Positions 24,931 to 36,600 of a stretch of DNA of 64,000 nt are shown one piece after another. The stretch lies in assembly GCA_024362935.1 (NCBI GenBank), contig JANCRA010000003.1, positions 46,227,844 through 46,291,843 of the forward strand, in the 5' to 3' direction. The DNA comes from Setophaga petechia. Taxonomy: Eukaryota > Chordata > Aves > Passeriformes > Parulidae. Both the position numbers and the translations under genes were made by a program. A model generated the notes under the pieces. That model saw only the letters and a list, made by a program, of their open reading frames with translations, made no database searches and had not been told where the DNA came from. Positions within the stretch are counted from its first letter, which is position 1, and every line of letters begins with the position of its first letter.

Positions 24931-25931
24931 GAGCCAAATACAAAGCAAGTCTGAAAATGAATAAGAGGCTAAGCTGGTAAATGGACTGAAGAACATTCCT
25001 GAAGCCTATAGAGAATCACTAGATTTTAGTTTTGTGTCTGTTACAGGTACAAAGGTAGATATATTTCATTTCATCTTTTTCAGAAGTAGAATTCAGGTAG
25101 ATACAGAGCAGTCTCCACTTCCTTAGCCATATCAAAGGCATCCCCAGAAAAGGTTTTTTAGCTTTTTGTACTTTCCCTTTCAACAAAGCTGAAACATTAG
25201 AGCCTTCAGTTGGATCCCATCTTTCTGACAATTTATGCCGTACTGAGGACAAAGCAGAAGTGCCCCTTGAGCAACTGAATTTTTGCATACATGCTTTAGA
25301 ACCTGTAAATCTTGCTTTCAGTCAGATCCTTCTTAAACCGTAAGTGCAGACAAAACTTTAGAACTTGTATTACCATCACTCAAGGACACAGTGTGATAGC
25401 AAACATCATAGCTGTAGCTGTGAAGGACCTTTACAACACAGGAAAGCCAGAAAATGAATTTATTCTTCCTGCAATAAGAAGCACAACACTTCCACTGTCT
25501 GCAGACATGCAGTTCTGGAAACTGGAGGTCAAACAATGTTCCCAAACATATGTATCCTGCCAACATGACATTTATGTCGTGTACCAAACCAGTTTCTCCT
25601 AGTGGTCATAAAGACTCCTCATTATGGGATGAGGAGTGCATGGCAGATTGGTCTTGGGCTATGGCAGGGCACCAGCAATGCTTGTTTTCATCAAATATCT
25701 AACTTAATATTTTGAGACCACTGTGCCTCTAACTTCTTAATTCAGAATTTATTGGTAGAACATGAAGTGTGAGAGAACAGATGCATAGAAAAAGCTGTAG
25801 CTACATTAAAAAAATTTAAAAACTCACAGGGATTGCTTCCTTTAGAAAAAGGGAATGGCAGTGTGGCTGCCACCCATGTCCTGCTAAGTGACTTTCTGAA
25901 CCTCCTAGCTTTACTCTTCAAAAGGTGTGAT

Positions 25932-25943
25932 ACACACACACAC
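25932..25943. repeat. Short (AC)6 microsatellite
   Basis: Six AC units. It is too short to be remarkable but may be length-polymorphic. Confidence 0.8.
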
Positions 25944-27280
25944 CCTTGGTATCTTTCTGAGGATTGGAGTTTAACACCTTGACTTCAGCAGAATTTCTGT
26001 CAGCCCCAGCAAATCAGGGAGAGCCTTGTCAGCTGCAAAAGCTGCAAGGGACAGAGGGGCTCTTTGGAGGAAGAGGAGCTGCCTGCTGTTCTAAATGACT
26101 CAGTGAAAGCAATTATCACATGAAGGCCAATCCAAGCAGGAGTCTTCTCAAATTTCCTTTGAACACCTCTCTCAAGCAACTACACTTTATGCTGTCCAGT
26201 GCTAAAAGAAGCCCACCAAATTATACAGAGAGAATTACCTTTCATTTGACTGTCATTTAAGAAGAAGGTCTTGTACCATGTGACACCTACAGCCACTTCA
26301 AGGTGTTTTCTACTCCCAGATAAACAGATTTTTATGCACATATGAAGTGTGAACCCCCCATTGATACAGGAGCGTGGGCCAGTCCAAGGTGAAAACTCAC
26401 AATTTTGGGGGGCACTTTCACCATTGGAGTCAGACTAAGGTCCCAATTCAGCAAGACATTTGGAAAGTACAGAAACTCCATTGTGTCACTGTTCAGCAAA
26501 TACTTAAACTAGTTCTTTCCAGAGTGCCCAAACTGCAAATGTGTCCTGTTCAGGTGCCAAAAATGCTAGCTTCCCCACATTATCACCTAAGATGCTGTTC
26601 AGGTTCACTGGGAAACCAAAATAGTTGCAATGAACAGCTAAAAAGCAATTTTTCTTCTCATTAGCTTCCTTTCCCCCCCTTCTCCTTATGTTTCTTTGTT
26701 TCTTTCTCCTTCATGCTGTAGCAAACTTTGGCAGTGCTGCAGAATGCTGATGAGACACATGCTTACTGTGTGAAATCCCAACAGCTATTTTTGGCCAATA
26801 CCTGGCATGAACTGCCTCCTCTCTGAGGACTAAGGGAGTTTGCTTATCAGGCTCTCTTGAAAAGTTTAATGCATCCTTATGACTGGCCAAAAGGGCTTGC
26901 AAGTTTTACAAAACCAACATCACATTATTGACAAACTCCAGCAGCCCTTTGAGCTTTCTAAACATAGGGTGACTTTTCCTTTGAGAACACAAAAACCATA
27001 ACAGAACACATTTTTATTCCTTCTCTAAAAACAAGACCAATGCTGTATATGTAAAATTTTTGCTCATTTACTGTCACTGTTTTCTTCTCTGTTGGTCAAG
27101 TGTAGCCTTATCACAAAAGACAGTGATACAGCCTTCTCAATATAGTATTTTCCAAGATCTCTCAGTGCTGACTTGTCACAGCTCTCAGTCTGCATTGAGG
27201 AATGCCTGTCACTGATGGCCTCCTGTCCCCTGTGAGAAGATATCCATTAACAGCCAAACTGAAGATCTGACATGCATTTC

Positions 27281-27335
27281 TTGGAATCATACAGGGTGGA
27301 AAAAACCCTTAAGATCATGAAGTTCATCCATAAAA
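27281..27335 (-). mobile_element. CR1 LINE scrap, antisense
   Basis: TTGGAATCATACAGGGTGGA, then A-rich, then CCCTTAAGATCATGAAGTTC matches the reverse complement of the extreme 3' end of avian CR1, where the usual wording is GAATCA..GGTTGGAA..ACCTTAAGATCAT..AGTCC. Only about 55 bp are convincing. Sequence to about 27400 might be a more decayed continuation. Confidence 0.65.
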
Positions 27336-30300
27336 GCATGACAATCTCTTCTGGCAAAGAACTAATTCCATGACATTTCAGGCCGCTTTATGTCTGAAGG
27401 TTTACAAACCATAATTTCAAAGGCACTCCTGCTACTTCTGAGCACAAAGACTCAAAGACTTTTCTTTTTAATTCCATCATTCATGCAAATAGATGATTCA
27501 GGAAGTGTTTGACTTAAGCAGTGACTGCATTTTTATGCCTCCCAATCTCCAACTCATGTTCAAAAGAGCAAAGAAATGGAACCACTGGCAAATAAGATGT
27601 GTTAAAGGCATTGTTTGCCACAAAGTTGAAGGCTGGAGTGTGGAAACTCTGGCAGATCCTATCTAACCTTTTGTGGTCACTAAACTACCCATTCTAAATA
27701 CAGCTTCAGAAAGGGAAAAAAAATTGAGGAACAATTCAAAGGTGGTTTCTAGAGACAGAGAAAGAAGTCAGATTCCATTCACTCATCTAAAAAAAGGCTT
27801 GTATCTGTTTCCTCCTGGCCTTGAAAAGCTTCTTGATATCCCATTCACTTCTTTGACATCTGAACCAAGTCCCCCAGAATACACCCACCACGGGAAGAGG
27901 TTTCACTGCTGCAAGCTTGGATCAGGATGGATCAAGACAGTTTCTCTGTTTTGCTTTGTTAACATGATGAAACGCAGTGTTTTAACAGAGGGAACAGTCA
28001 GCAGGAGGATGTGCTTCATCCTCCAGCCACCTCACTTCATGAAGTTTAGTCAGCAGCTGTATCAGAGCCATTTTAATTAAGTAGGTCACTAAAGGATCTT
28101 CCTTTTACCTTGGAAAAGATGTGGTCAGGACTTTACCTGAACTGTAAGGTTTGAATTTCATTAGCACTTTAAAGTGGGTTGTATTTTTTTTTCCATCCAA
28201 ATACAACTAGCACCCATTTTTCAGCACATCAATACAGTTATTTGCATAAAGTATTGATTAGAAGTCATTACAGTTGCAAAACGTTAATTACACCAATTAA
28301 TTCCCAATCTGTTTGTACCTTAAGCTTTTTTGCACTCAGCACAGAAGGTTAAAGCAAGAGTGAATCAGTCTTCACTTTTCTCTGGGGACAACTTTTTATA
28401 CATGCTGTAATTACCAATTTTTCTGTAGGAACAGCCTTTTTCTCCTGGTTGTTTCATAATTCTCCATATTATTTCAAAACCTTGGTTACTCATCACAAAA
28501 TAAGTTCCTTGCAGTCATCATCACTAGTCTGTGGGTTTGTAAATAACAGAGCAGGAAAATGTTCTGAGGTGCCCCAGCTACCAGACAAAGGACATTATTT
28601 GTGTGGGACTGGTACAAACTCAGAACGCGGAGCAGCTCTGGAAAGTCAGATCTTAACAATGTTATTGATCTGATTCCATTCCCCACCTCCCCTTCTACAG
28701 AAAATTGTATATATAAATTTGTGGAGACACCTTGATTCCTGCAACATCATTTGTCCTGCTCCCAAGGATGGCTGTATCAAGTTCACTCTAAATACTTCAA
28801 CCCAGTCCCATCACATCATTTTTGAGCGTGTAAGAAGGCCTCTTACAGTTCAAGAAAAACAAAGCAACTGACATCTCCATATTTTCACCTGCTCCTTCTC
28901 ATCTCCCTCTAACAAACCAAGCAATTTGGTTTCCCCCTTAACATATGAAAAACCTCTAAAAACAAAACAAACAAAAAACCCAAAACAACAAAGGCAAAAG
29001 AAATCCCTGAAAGAAATCTCTACTGACTGGCACATCTACTTCACTAAAACCACCTTTCCCTTGAGACTTTTGAAGGAAAATACAGTCTAGGTTGTTTGCA
29101 TATAACCCAGCCCTTGCCCTCAGTTTGACCATATTGATGAGGATAAGTGGGAAGAGAATTTTGCATTTTCTTTGCACCATTAGGTACAACAATGTTTGCA
29201 TTAATGTAATAATGTCAGATCCACAAAGTATGTGCAATGGAGGAAATTATATATACACACACTCAACCAAACCTATTCAATGCCTAAAAAAAAAATCATT
29301 TTGCACTATACAGCCATATGCAGGACCAGCATGCAAAGAATGTGCATTCACCAGAGGCAGATTTTAAGTTACAATAGTACTGCTTGTAACATGAAAGTTG
29401 GTGCCATGTGAGCACAGACAATGAGTCCACTTTCCCATCCCTTTGCTTAAGCTGCCAGTAAAGAATTAGTATGTTTTTACAAAAGATTTCTTGGATCAAA
29501 ATACCTGGCGTGCAGTATTTAAAGCAGTGTGATAAAGCTCTGTTTTAAGTGAGGATATTGTCTCCAATTAAAACAATGAGCTGACTGCTGAATCATTCAG
29601 TCCTGGTGGCTGCAGTGCACGGTTTCAAACAGAGATTATGTCCAGGTGTTCAAAGACTTGGCCACTACCAGAATAGAAAATCACTTCAGTATAATATGAC
29701 AGTCACCTCCAAGTCCTGTTATTAAATGCACCCAGAGCTCAACTCATGGAGGGTAACATTGCTGTATTAAGATTGCAGAACTCAGAATAAAAAACTTAAG
29801 AGTTTTGCTGAGCAATCTATTTCTCCACCAAAAATGAAGTTATTTTTCATCTCTGTGCAGCATATCCACCATTTTAGCAAGACTCATTGCTGATCCCTCA
29901 AGCCTTTTTCACATTTAGCCCAGACATTTGGTGTCTGTACAGGTAATTCCCCTCTTTTAGCCAGCATAAGAAACTGCAAAGTTTAGGAAAAACCACTGAA
30001 ATGAAAGGCAACCACAGAAGATTTCCAAGACAAACAGATAATTTACCAAAACTCAGAGCACCTCTGATTTCCCACTTATTGGCCAATTAGAGAAAATGCC
30101 AACATTAGAGATATTTCTGGAGCTTCATATAACCTTCTGAGATAATCAGAACATTGCAAAACTAACTCTACTGAAGAATTGTTTAGAATCTGTGCTTGTG
30201 TAACCCAAAGAAATCATAGGTCAAATACCTTACAAAGTTATGTAATAACAGAAAACATGAAAAAAGTTCATGCAACAAAGAAAGATTTAGAATATAGACA

Positions 30301-31229
30301 AGTCATCTGTAGAAAACCCTCCTGTCTATATGGCTGATACAAAAGGGAAAAGCAGTTTCTATGGGTTTCAAGTTCAAAGAGCTTTTTGGGTTTGTTTTTA
30401 AACCCGGAAAGAGATTAATGATGTCTTTGGTATAAAATCACTGAATCCTGTCCTAAGCTTTGGAAATCTGGCTCCACACTGAGCTAACCAGCATTTCCAA
30501 GTAAAATTATCTACTGTAAGCTGTGCATGGTAAAGGCCAGCAAAAAACAGGGCAGGCAAACTGCATAATGCTGGAACTCACAACTTCCTGACTGTTGTAG
30601 CTTTTGTAGAAGAGCACAGAATTTCAACATCTAGAAAGGTAAAGGTATGATTTTAGATTATGTTAGTTTGGGGGTTTTTTTTAATGTAGAAATCTCTTTG
30701 GAGACCACTGTATTAACAATTATAGATATAGAGCAATGGTCTTTGATATTAAAAGATACTTTAAAAAACACCACACCCACCTTTCCCTCCCTCCTTTTGG
30801 AAGGGATTTTGTGGTTCACAGAAACCATCTGGCTACAAGTAATTGAGTGCATAATCCTTTACACTTGCATCCATGCCCTTCCAGCAACATCTCTTTAGAG
30901 ATGAAAGTCTGGGGATCTGGCTCCAGGCCCAGTCAAAAGGGAAAAAGCAAGTGAACAGAGCTGACAACCACACAGCCTAAGCCTGAGGCTGCATTAACCA
31001 CTGTGTATCTTCTTTTTTATGCTCTTGAAGACCAATGGCAACAGCTGACAACAATCTCAGAGCCACAGCTCCAATGGCACTGGAAAGAACAGTGAGAACT
31101 CAGGCTTAAAAGACCCCTCTGGCCTCCCACACATTCCCAGGGACTGAAAGGTTTGGGCAGGAATCAAACCCGTTCACTGAAGAGTTTTGTTGTGTTGCGC
31201 TCCCCTGTTTCAGTGGGAAGAGATTATCT
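27336..31229. other. Non-coding stretch, no gene recognised
   Basis: AT-rich unique sequence with an A-rich tract near 28960. The longest frame is 135 codons (27673-28080, +) and is unrecognised. Octamers occur on either strand at 27483-27490 and 28240-28247. Confidence 0.55.
28955..28995. repeat. A-rich low-complexity tract
   Basis: AAACAAAAC and AAAACCCAAAAC words repeat. It resembles the A-rich tracts near 7.2, 9.9, 49.0 and 59.6 kb in style, without visible element boundaries. Confidence 0.65.
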
Positions 31230-31480
31230 GCATGAGGAGCACCTAAAACACCAGACTGTAAATATCTTCTCATCACTGGGAATCATCACTATCCATCAGA
31301 GGATTATCAGAGACTGGTTTATGAATGAGTCAGACTGCAGACCTAATATCATTTATGAGTTAGGGCAGACATGGATATTTCATGCAGGTCAGACAAAAAG
31401 AGCATACGATTTTCTGTCATGATCATTTATGAGGTCCTGACCTTAATGCAACCTCTCTTCACAGTGCCTATGACTTGTTT
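31230..31480. promoter_or_regulatory. Candidate conserved non-coding element
   Basis: This is non-repetitive sequence with spaced words such as ATCATCACTATCCATCAGAGG, ATGAATGAGTCAGACTGCAG and two similar ATCATTTATGAG words (about 31350 and 31423). There is no coding frame beyond 89 codons. Its texture suggests constraint, judged by eye only. Confidence 0.22.
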
Positions 31481-32119
31481 TCTTTGGTAATTCCTGTGAA
31501 TTAGCTTTTTTGCTTAGCTGTCTAAAGCAATTTTATCACATCTAAAAGCCTTTACATGAAGCAACAGAACAGCTTTGCTTCTTACTTTTAAAAATATCTC
31601 CTTTTTTCCTGCGTATTGATACAATTTCATAGTCAGGACAATTTTACATAAACTATTTTCCACTCCACTGAATGTTATGTCGCTCTACATGAATATATTT
31701 CTTGGTTGATGCTAAGGCAAAATATTGCTGTAAGTGCTGTATTTTCATAAATGCTATTCTTTGACTTTTTAATAGACTCATTCCATGCATGCTATCAATA
31801 CCAAGTCTTACTGATGGATCTGTATTAAGCTGCCAGCATAATTTCCTCTGTTGTCCCCAGAGCCTCCACATACCAGTCAAAGGGAAAAAAGATCACTGCC
31901 TCTTCTGTATTTCAAGGCAACAAAATGATCAAGACAGAGAGGAGAATGATTTGAAAAACTCTAGTCAGTAACACAGAAAGGGAATTAGAGACTTAAAAGT
32001 GCTAAGTGGGAAACTGGGACTTTTATTTTACAGTCCATTAAAAAAAAAAATAAAAACAGCTACTGAAGTAAAAACAATACAGAATGGCCAAATTCAGAGC
32101 CGCCTGTAGATATGGGTAA
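31481..32119. other. Non-coding stretch, nothing recognised
   Basis: AT-rich sequence with a short A run near 32040. No gene, repeat family or RNA gene was recognised. Confidence 0.55.
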
Positions 32120-32560
32120 GTTAAAAATAAATTAAAGCCAGATCCAGCTGTAAATTTCCAATGGCATATAACCTACAAGAAAACTCTATGACTGTAATGC
32201 TAATAATGCAGGAGATGAAAGACAGCATGATTTTACCAAATTTAGGCTATTTTTAAGTGTCATTTGGCTCACATTGGGTGACATATTTTGTTCTATTCTG
32301 CATTATTTTAAGTTTTGAGTAATTGACTCCAGGGTTATATTTCTCTAAAGGAAACTAAAGATCAGTGCTGCCTAGGCTTGTGTCTGGAAAAGGCCCAAGA
32401 ATGCTAGCAATAGTAGTCTTGTTTTATTCTAGCTTTTCAGCATGTTGGGAGCAATTAAACAAAATGCTATAAATCCAGATGCAGCGACTTTGACTCTTCA
32501 TTCACATCTATCTAAACCAAATTTTTCCTCGGCTTTTTAGAATTTATGATTACAAATATG
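32120..32560. promoter_or_regulatory. Candidate conserved non-coding element
   Basis: The block has homeodomain-like and MEIS/TGIF-like words (GCTAATAATGC, GGGTGACATATTTTG, TTGAGTAATTGACTCC) and little simple repeat. No alignment supports it. The alternative is ordinary intronic or intergenic sequence. Confidence 0.22.
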
Positions 32561-33894
32561 TTCTCTTTGACTTTGTTCATTTTGTAACTGCCTAGTTACA
32601 TACTTACGAGCACACCCCCTATGCCTTATCAGTCCCCCTGGCCTTTTTAGAGGTTCTGAAACATCATACAAAGATCTCCCTGTTTCTAAAAAGGCATCCA
32701 TTAATACAGAGGCTGAACTCCTAAGATGAAAGTTTTGTCACTTTCTGAAAATAACAAACCCATAAAACTGTATTTTCAAGTTGTGCTGTATTTTTTCTGA
32801 GGTACTGCCAAATATGAAACAGCAAATAACACACACTGCCTTTAATCATGTCGCTTAGATCATATAATAAAATAACACAAACTGAAAGTAATTTCATAGA
32901 CAGTTCTGTCCAGCTTTCTATTTACTCATGAAAATTGTCACACTTTTAAAAGCAGTCTCAAAGTGCTGTTAATGCAAACTCATATCAGGAATAATGACCT
33001 TGGAAAAAGAGTCTGGCCATTTCCTGCTCTATTTTCTTTGAAAGATTATCCCTTCCAGCATAACCCAGGACAAGAAGGGTGTATGTAAGGTAATTCTGCA
33101 ACAAGACTTCATATCCAGAGACAACAAAGGCAATAGACTTGCATTCTTTATTTGAGTTACTATTAAAGCCAAATCTCACAAAAGGCAGGAGCTAAGTATC
33201 AAGGAGCTCAGATCTCCAGCTGCTTTTAGAGGAGGCTACTCAGTGTTTTACACAGTCCAGCTGAACACATGGCACTCTGTGGGGCTGGAACACTGTCACA
33301 CACAGGGAGGAAATGAGATGAAGTTGCCACAAAGCAGTCCAAATGCATTTGATCACACAAATCCATGAACCTGCAGTCTTCTGCAGTTTATTTTTGCAGT
33401 CCCTCACTGCAGAAAACACCTGACCTTTTGGGAATGTCTTCAGCCTCTCTCTTTAAGGACTTAATGCAGGGGGTACAGGAGACAAGTTCCAGTAACAACA
33501 GCAGTATGAGACATTCCATAAGAACCAATAAGAATCTTATTAAAGCCTCTCATTCATATGAAGTTTGGGACGCAGTTTATCATCCTAATTTTGCATTTTG
33601 AAGCAAAGGCTCCCCCCTCAAAAAACCAAGGAAGGGAAACACATTGACAAGAAGCATCTGCTTCAGTCTTGGAAGACAAACCAGGAAATCCTTGGGGCTG
33701 CACAGAGCTAAAATCAATTTGCATAACATTACCTACAATGTTGTGTTATTTATTCCTTAAGCAACCTTTGCTTCCTTCACTTGTAGCACAAATGGCAGTT
33801 CAGGGGTGATTGCTGATGGGGTGTTGTTTGAAAGTTCCCTGGTGGTGTTTTGAGGCACCACTAGGCCACCAAATTGGCCTGAAATGGAGCAGAA
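32561..33894. other. Non-coding stretch with a small inverted repeat
   Basis: No gene was recognised. A short inverted repeat lies at 33838-33865, with ten-base arms CCTGGTGGTG and CACCACTAGG, one wobble position and an eight-base loop. An ATTTGCAT octamer is at 33717-33724. Confidence 0.5.
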
Positions 33895-33985
33895 GGGGAG
33901 TCATTTACAGTAACTATGCATGCTAATTAGGCAGTCACTGGCACACAGGCAATGTATCATCACCTTGGCTTCATGCACGGAAAAC
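33895..33985. promoter_or_regulatory. Small candidate conserved element
   Basis: Words such as CTATGCATGCTAATTAGGCA combine a homeodomain core with a palindromic ATGCAT. The piece is short and the claim is weak. Confidence 0.18.
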
Positions 33986-35500
33986 TTTCAGCTTTTAAAG
34001 CTTAAGGTCTCCATCACTTTACTTCATACTATTTAGAACTGAAATCTTTACCCTCCAAAACCTTTACCCCGCAGAAATCTTTACCCTATTCCTCCTGGAG
34101 CTGCAGAGAATCTGAACAGTCTGCTTCGCACTTATGTCACTATTAAAGCAATTTATCTGGGAACAGTGTGTAGATGTGCAGACTGTGGGGCACAAGTTGT
34201 GACTAGACCTTCAGTGTTATTGTCATATTCAGCCAAGGATGGATCCTAAACAATGCTGCTACCAAGAATCTGGTCTTAAAATGCTTGAAAGCAGCAAACA
34301 GCAAGATGGAATCAAAAAGTTTTATTTCCCTTAGTTTGGCATTAAGGTAATTAGTATTGGAATACAGGCTTTAGTTTTAATATCCACAGTCCAGAAGTGT
34401 TATTAATAAATTAGAAAGGAGAACAGCCTCAAGAATAAAGAAAATTTGGAAGATACTACACTATCGCTAATTTAGAGCTGAATCTGCACCTGAACAAGAA
34501 GTTAAGATGTAAACTGTGATTGCAGTCTGTACACGAATGAGTAACAGATTTGGATAAGAAAAGCCTTCAAGGCCAAAAGAGAAGTCCCAGTGTCAGGAAA
34601 CCAAAATTAAACAAAGGTATACAAATACTAGAAATAACCTTATTTGGGAAAACCTTTGTTAATAATATTGCTAATGGTCAGAATCTGTGAGGGGGTTTTT
34701 TCTCCATTTTAAGCATCTCTTCTAATAGTTTACCTGCACAATAGGATTCTAGATTAGTTCCAAACCAAGTCTTACATACAAACCTCTTTGAATCTTTCTC
34801 TTTCCCTATTCATGTAATGCTTGCCTGCATCCATTTGCCTTAGGTTCTGCAGCCATACAGCACATTCTGATGTTTTCAAGGTTTTTTTTTTTCTTTTCCT
34901 TCTCTAGACAGGACTGCTGAAAAAAATGCTGTAGCACGTGTTTTCAGCCTTGGTTTATCACTCCAAAACATTTTCATTCTGGTTGTTTTTAACACATCTA
35001 TACAGGTAAACACATTTACTTTGAATTCTATTTTGCGCTGAGTCTCCTCACTGAAACTCTTTCCTCTTTCTCCCTCACTTCACTATTTTATAGTTCTTCA
35101 ACAATTAAGTTCTTAAGCAAAACCGAGATTTTTTTTCAAGTAATTGTTGGCATGTATTTTAACTTGTTACTGTACCACAATATAAAACAGAAATGGAATC
35201 TTACTGCAGAATAACATAGAGCTTGATTTTCAAGTATTGGCTTTCATTTTTTTGCACATGCTAGCACAAGTCTATCACATACAGATGGCTAAATATATGA
35301 CTGAACCTCAGTATTATGGTGGCATATCAGAAGCTAGGCTGAAATTGTACTCCTAAAGGTCTAAACCAAGCCTCAAAGAACCCGTGATATTTTATAATTA
35401 CTGCACTTATTTCAGCATAAAAAACAACATGCAATATTATCAGAATTAGTACTTCTCAAGCCTTACAAGGTGAGTACTCAATCAGAGAAAGTCAGGAGAC

Positions 35501-35520
35501 TATATATATACACATATATG
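35501..35520. repeat. TA/CA simple repeat
   Basis: (TA)5 followed by CACATATATG. It is short and probably length-variable. Confidence 0.75.
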
Positions 35521-35642
35521 CCTGCATGTTTTCTCCTTCCTACACAGCACACACACAACTTCAGAGATGCAAACTTCATTTGTCTTTTCATCCAGTTGGT
35601 TTCCTGGTAATTTTATTTGCTTCCTCTTAATTTTTGCACTGG

Positions 35643-35656
35643 GAGAGAGAGAGAGA
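35643..35656. repeat. Short (GA)n microsatellite
   Basis: Seven GA units in a row, with nothing else notable. Confidence 0.8.
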
Positions 35657-35929
35657 TGGGAAAGACTCATAAAGAAGATCTTTATAATCCAAGCATTGTT
35701 ATTAGGTTCTGTCACTCTCTCCCCTTTTAATTATTAACAAAAAGAACAGGGTCAAACTATACACCTTGTAACTGAGTAAGCACAAAATACCTCCAAGCCT
35801 TTCCTAGGCATATGAAACAGCTGCATGAAAAGACAATCTATGGGGGCAAAAGGTTGCTCCTAGGGTCCAGGTTTGGTTCTTGGCATTTTTAAAATCAAAA
35901 AATACATCTTAAATATTATGGATACATTC

Positions 35930-36600
35930 AAACAACTCCCCTTGTCACATCTGCCCTAAGTGTATTACCTACAGTATTTGTCTGCTTTGTGAGGATGTCT
36001 GCAATGTAAGTAATTGTAGAGCAAGCTGGAAACATGACCTCCATCAATCTACAGTACATGCAAATGCTTAATTTAATTTTTCCATCAATTTCCAAATGAA
36101 TGAGGTTCATTGTATTGAAAAATAAAAACAGTTTGGCCTTTGACTTCGCTGGAGATTACTCTTTTCACATTAATGTCTTCAACAATAGAGTTTCAGGCTT
36201 TACAAGAATTAGATGAAAAATGTTCAGATGACACCCGTTTGATCTCTACACTTTTCCACTCACGCTCAAGACCAACAGTGCAGAGATGCATTTAAAGTAA
36301 GCACACATTCCAACATCAGCACAGCATACCTCAAGGAGAACCGAAGGCATTGGTGGCAAAAACTTATTGACATGCATTGTCAAACAAAAAGAGACTGTAC
36401 ACAAAGATCAGAACCTTGCTCGCAGTGTGCACAGCCTACAAAATACATCGGTAGCCTCGTCTCCTGTGCTAACAAGTTTTTCATATTTAGTGTTCCTGAG
36501 AAGAACCATTTAATTAAGCACAGAGATTGAGAGAGGCTGCTCACTGCAATCTGAATTTCATTCTGTTTTGCATCCGTTGTCAATGAACATAAATTGCAGC
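35930..36600. promoter_or_regulatory. Candidate conserved non-coding element cluster
   Basis: This is one of the most CNE-like stretches of the window. It has an octamer ATGCAAAT at 36058-36065 followed by GCTTAATTTAATTTTTCC, a palindromic pair TTGACA-TGCAT-TGTCAA at 36367-36383 (TGACA cores suit MEIS/PBX/TGIF-type factors), and CCATTTAATTAAGCAC near 36508. It also keeps several isolated CpGs (ACTTCGCTGG, CACCCGTTTG, CATCGGTAGCC), which normally decay in unconstrained bird DNA. There is no frame longer than 67 codons. The inference is one or two enhancers; conservation was not tested. Confidence 0.3.

Larger units (their letters stand above)
23171..27280. other. Non-coding stretch, no gene recognised
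   Basis: This is mostly AT-rich unique DNA. A poly-T run of twenty lies at 24911-24930 and a short AC repeat at 25932-25943. Frames are below 100 codons and unrecognised. I see no interspersed repeat before the CR1 scrap at about 27281. Confidence 0.55.
33986..35929. other. Non-coding stretch, nothing recognised
   Basis: AT-rich sequence with a short TA/CA tract at 35501-35520 and a GA tract at 35643-35656. No gene or interspersed repeat was recognised. Confidence 0.55.

Noticed and set aside
33838..33865. Inverted repeat with ten-base arms as a functional hairpin.
   Set aside because: It is short, with one wobble position. Arms of this size occur often by chance in 64 kb.
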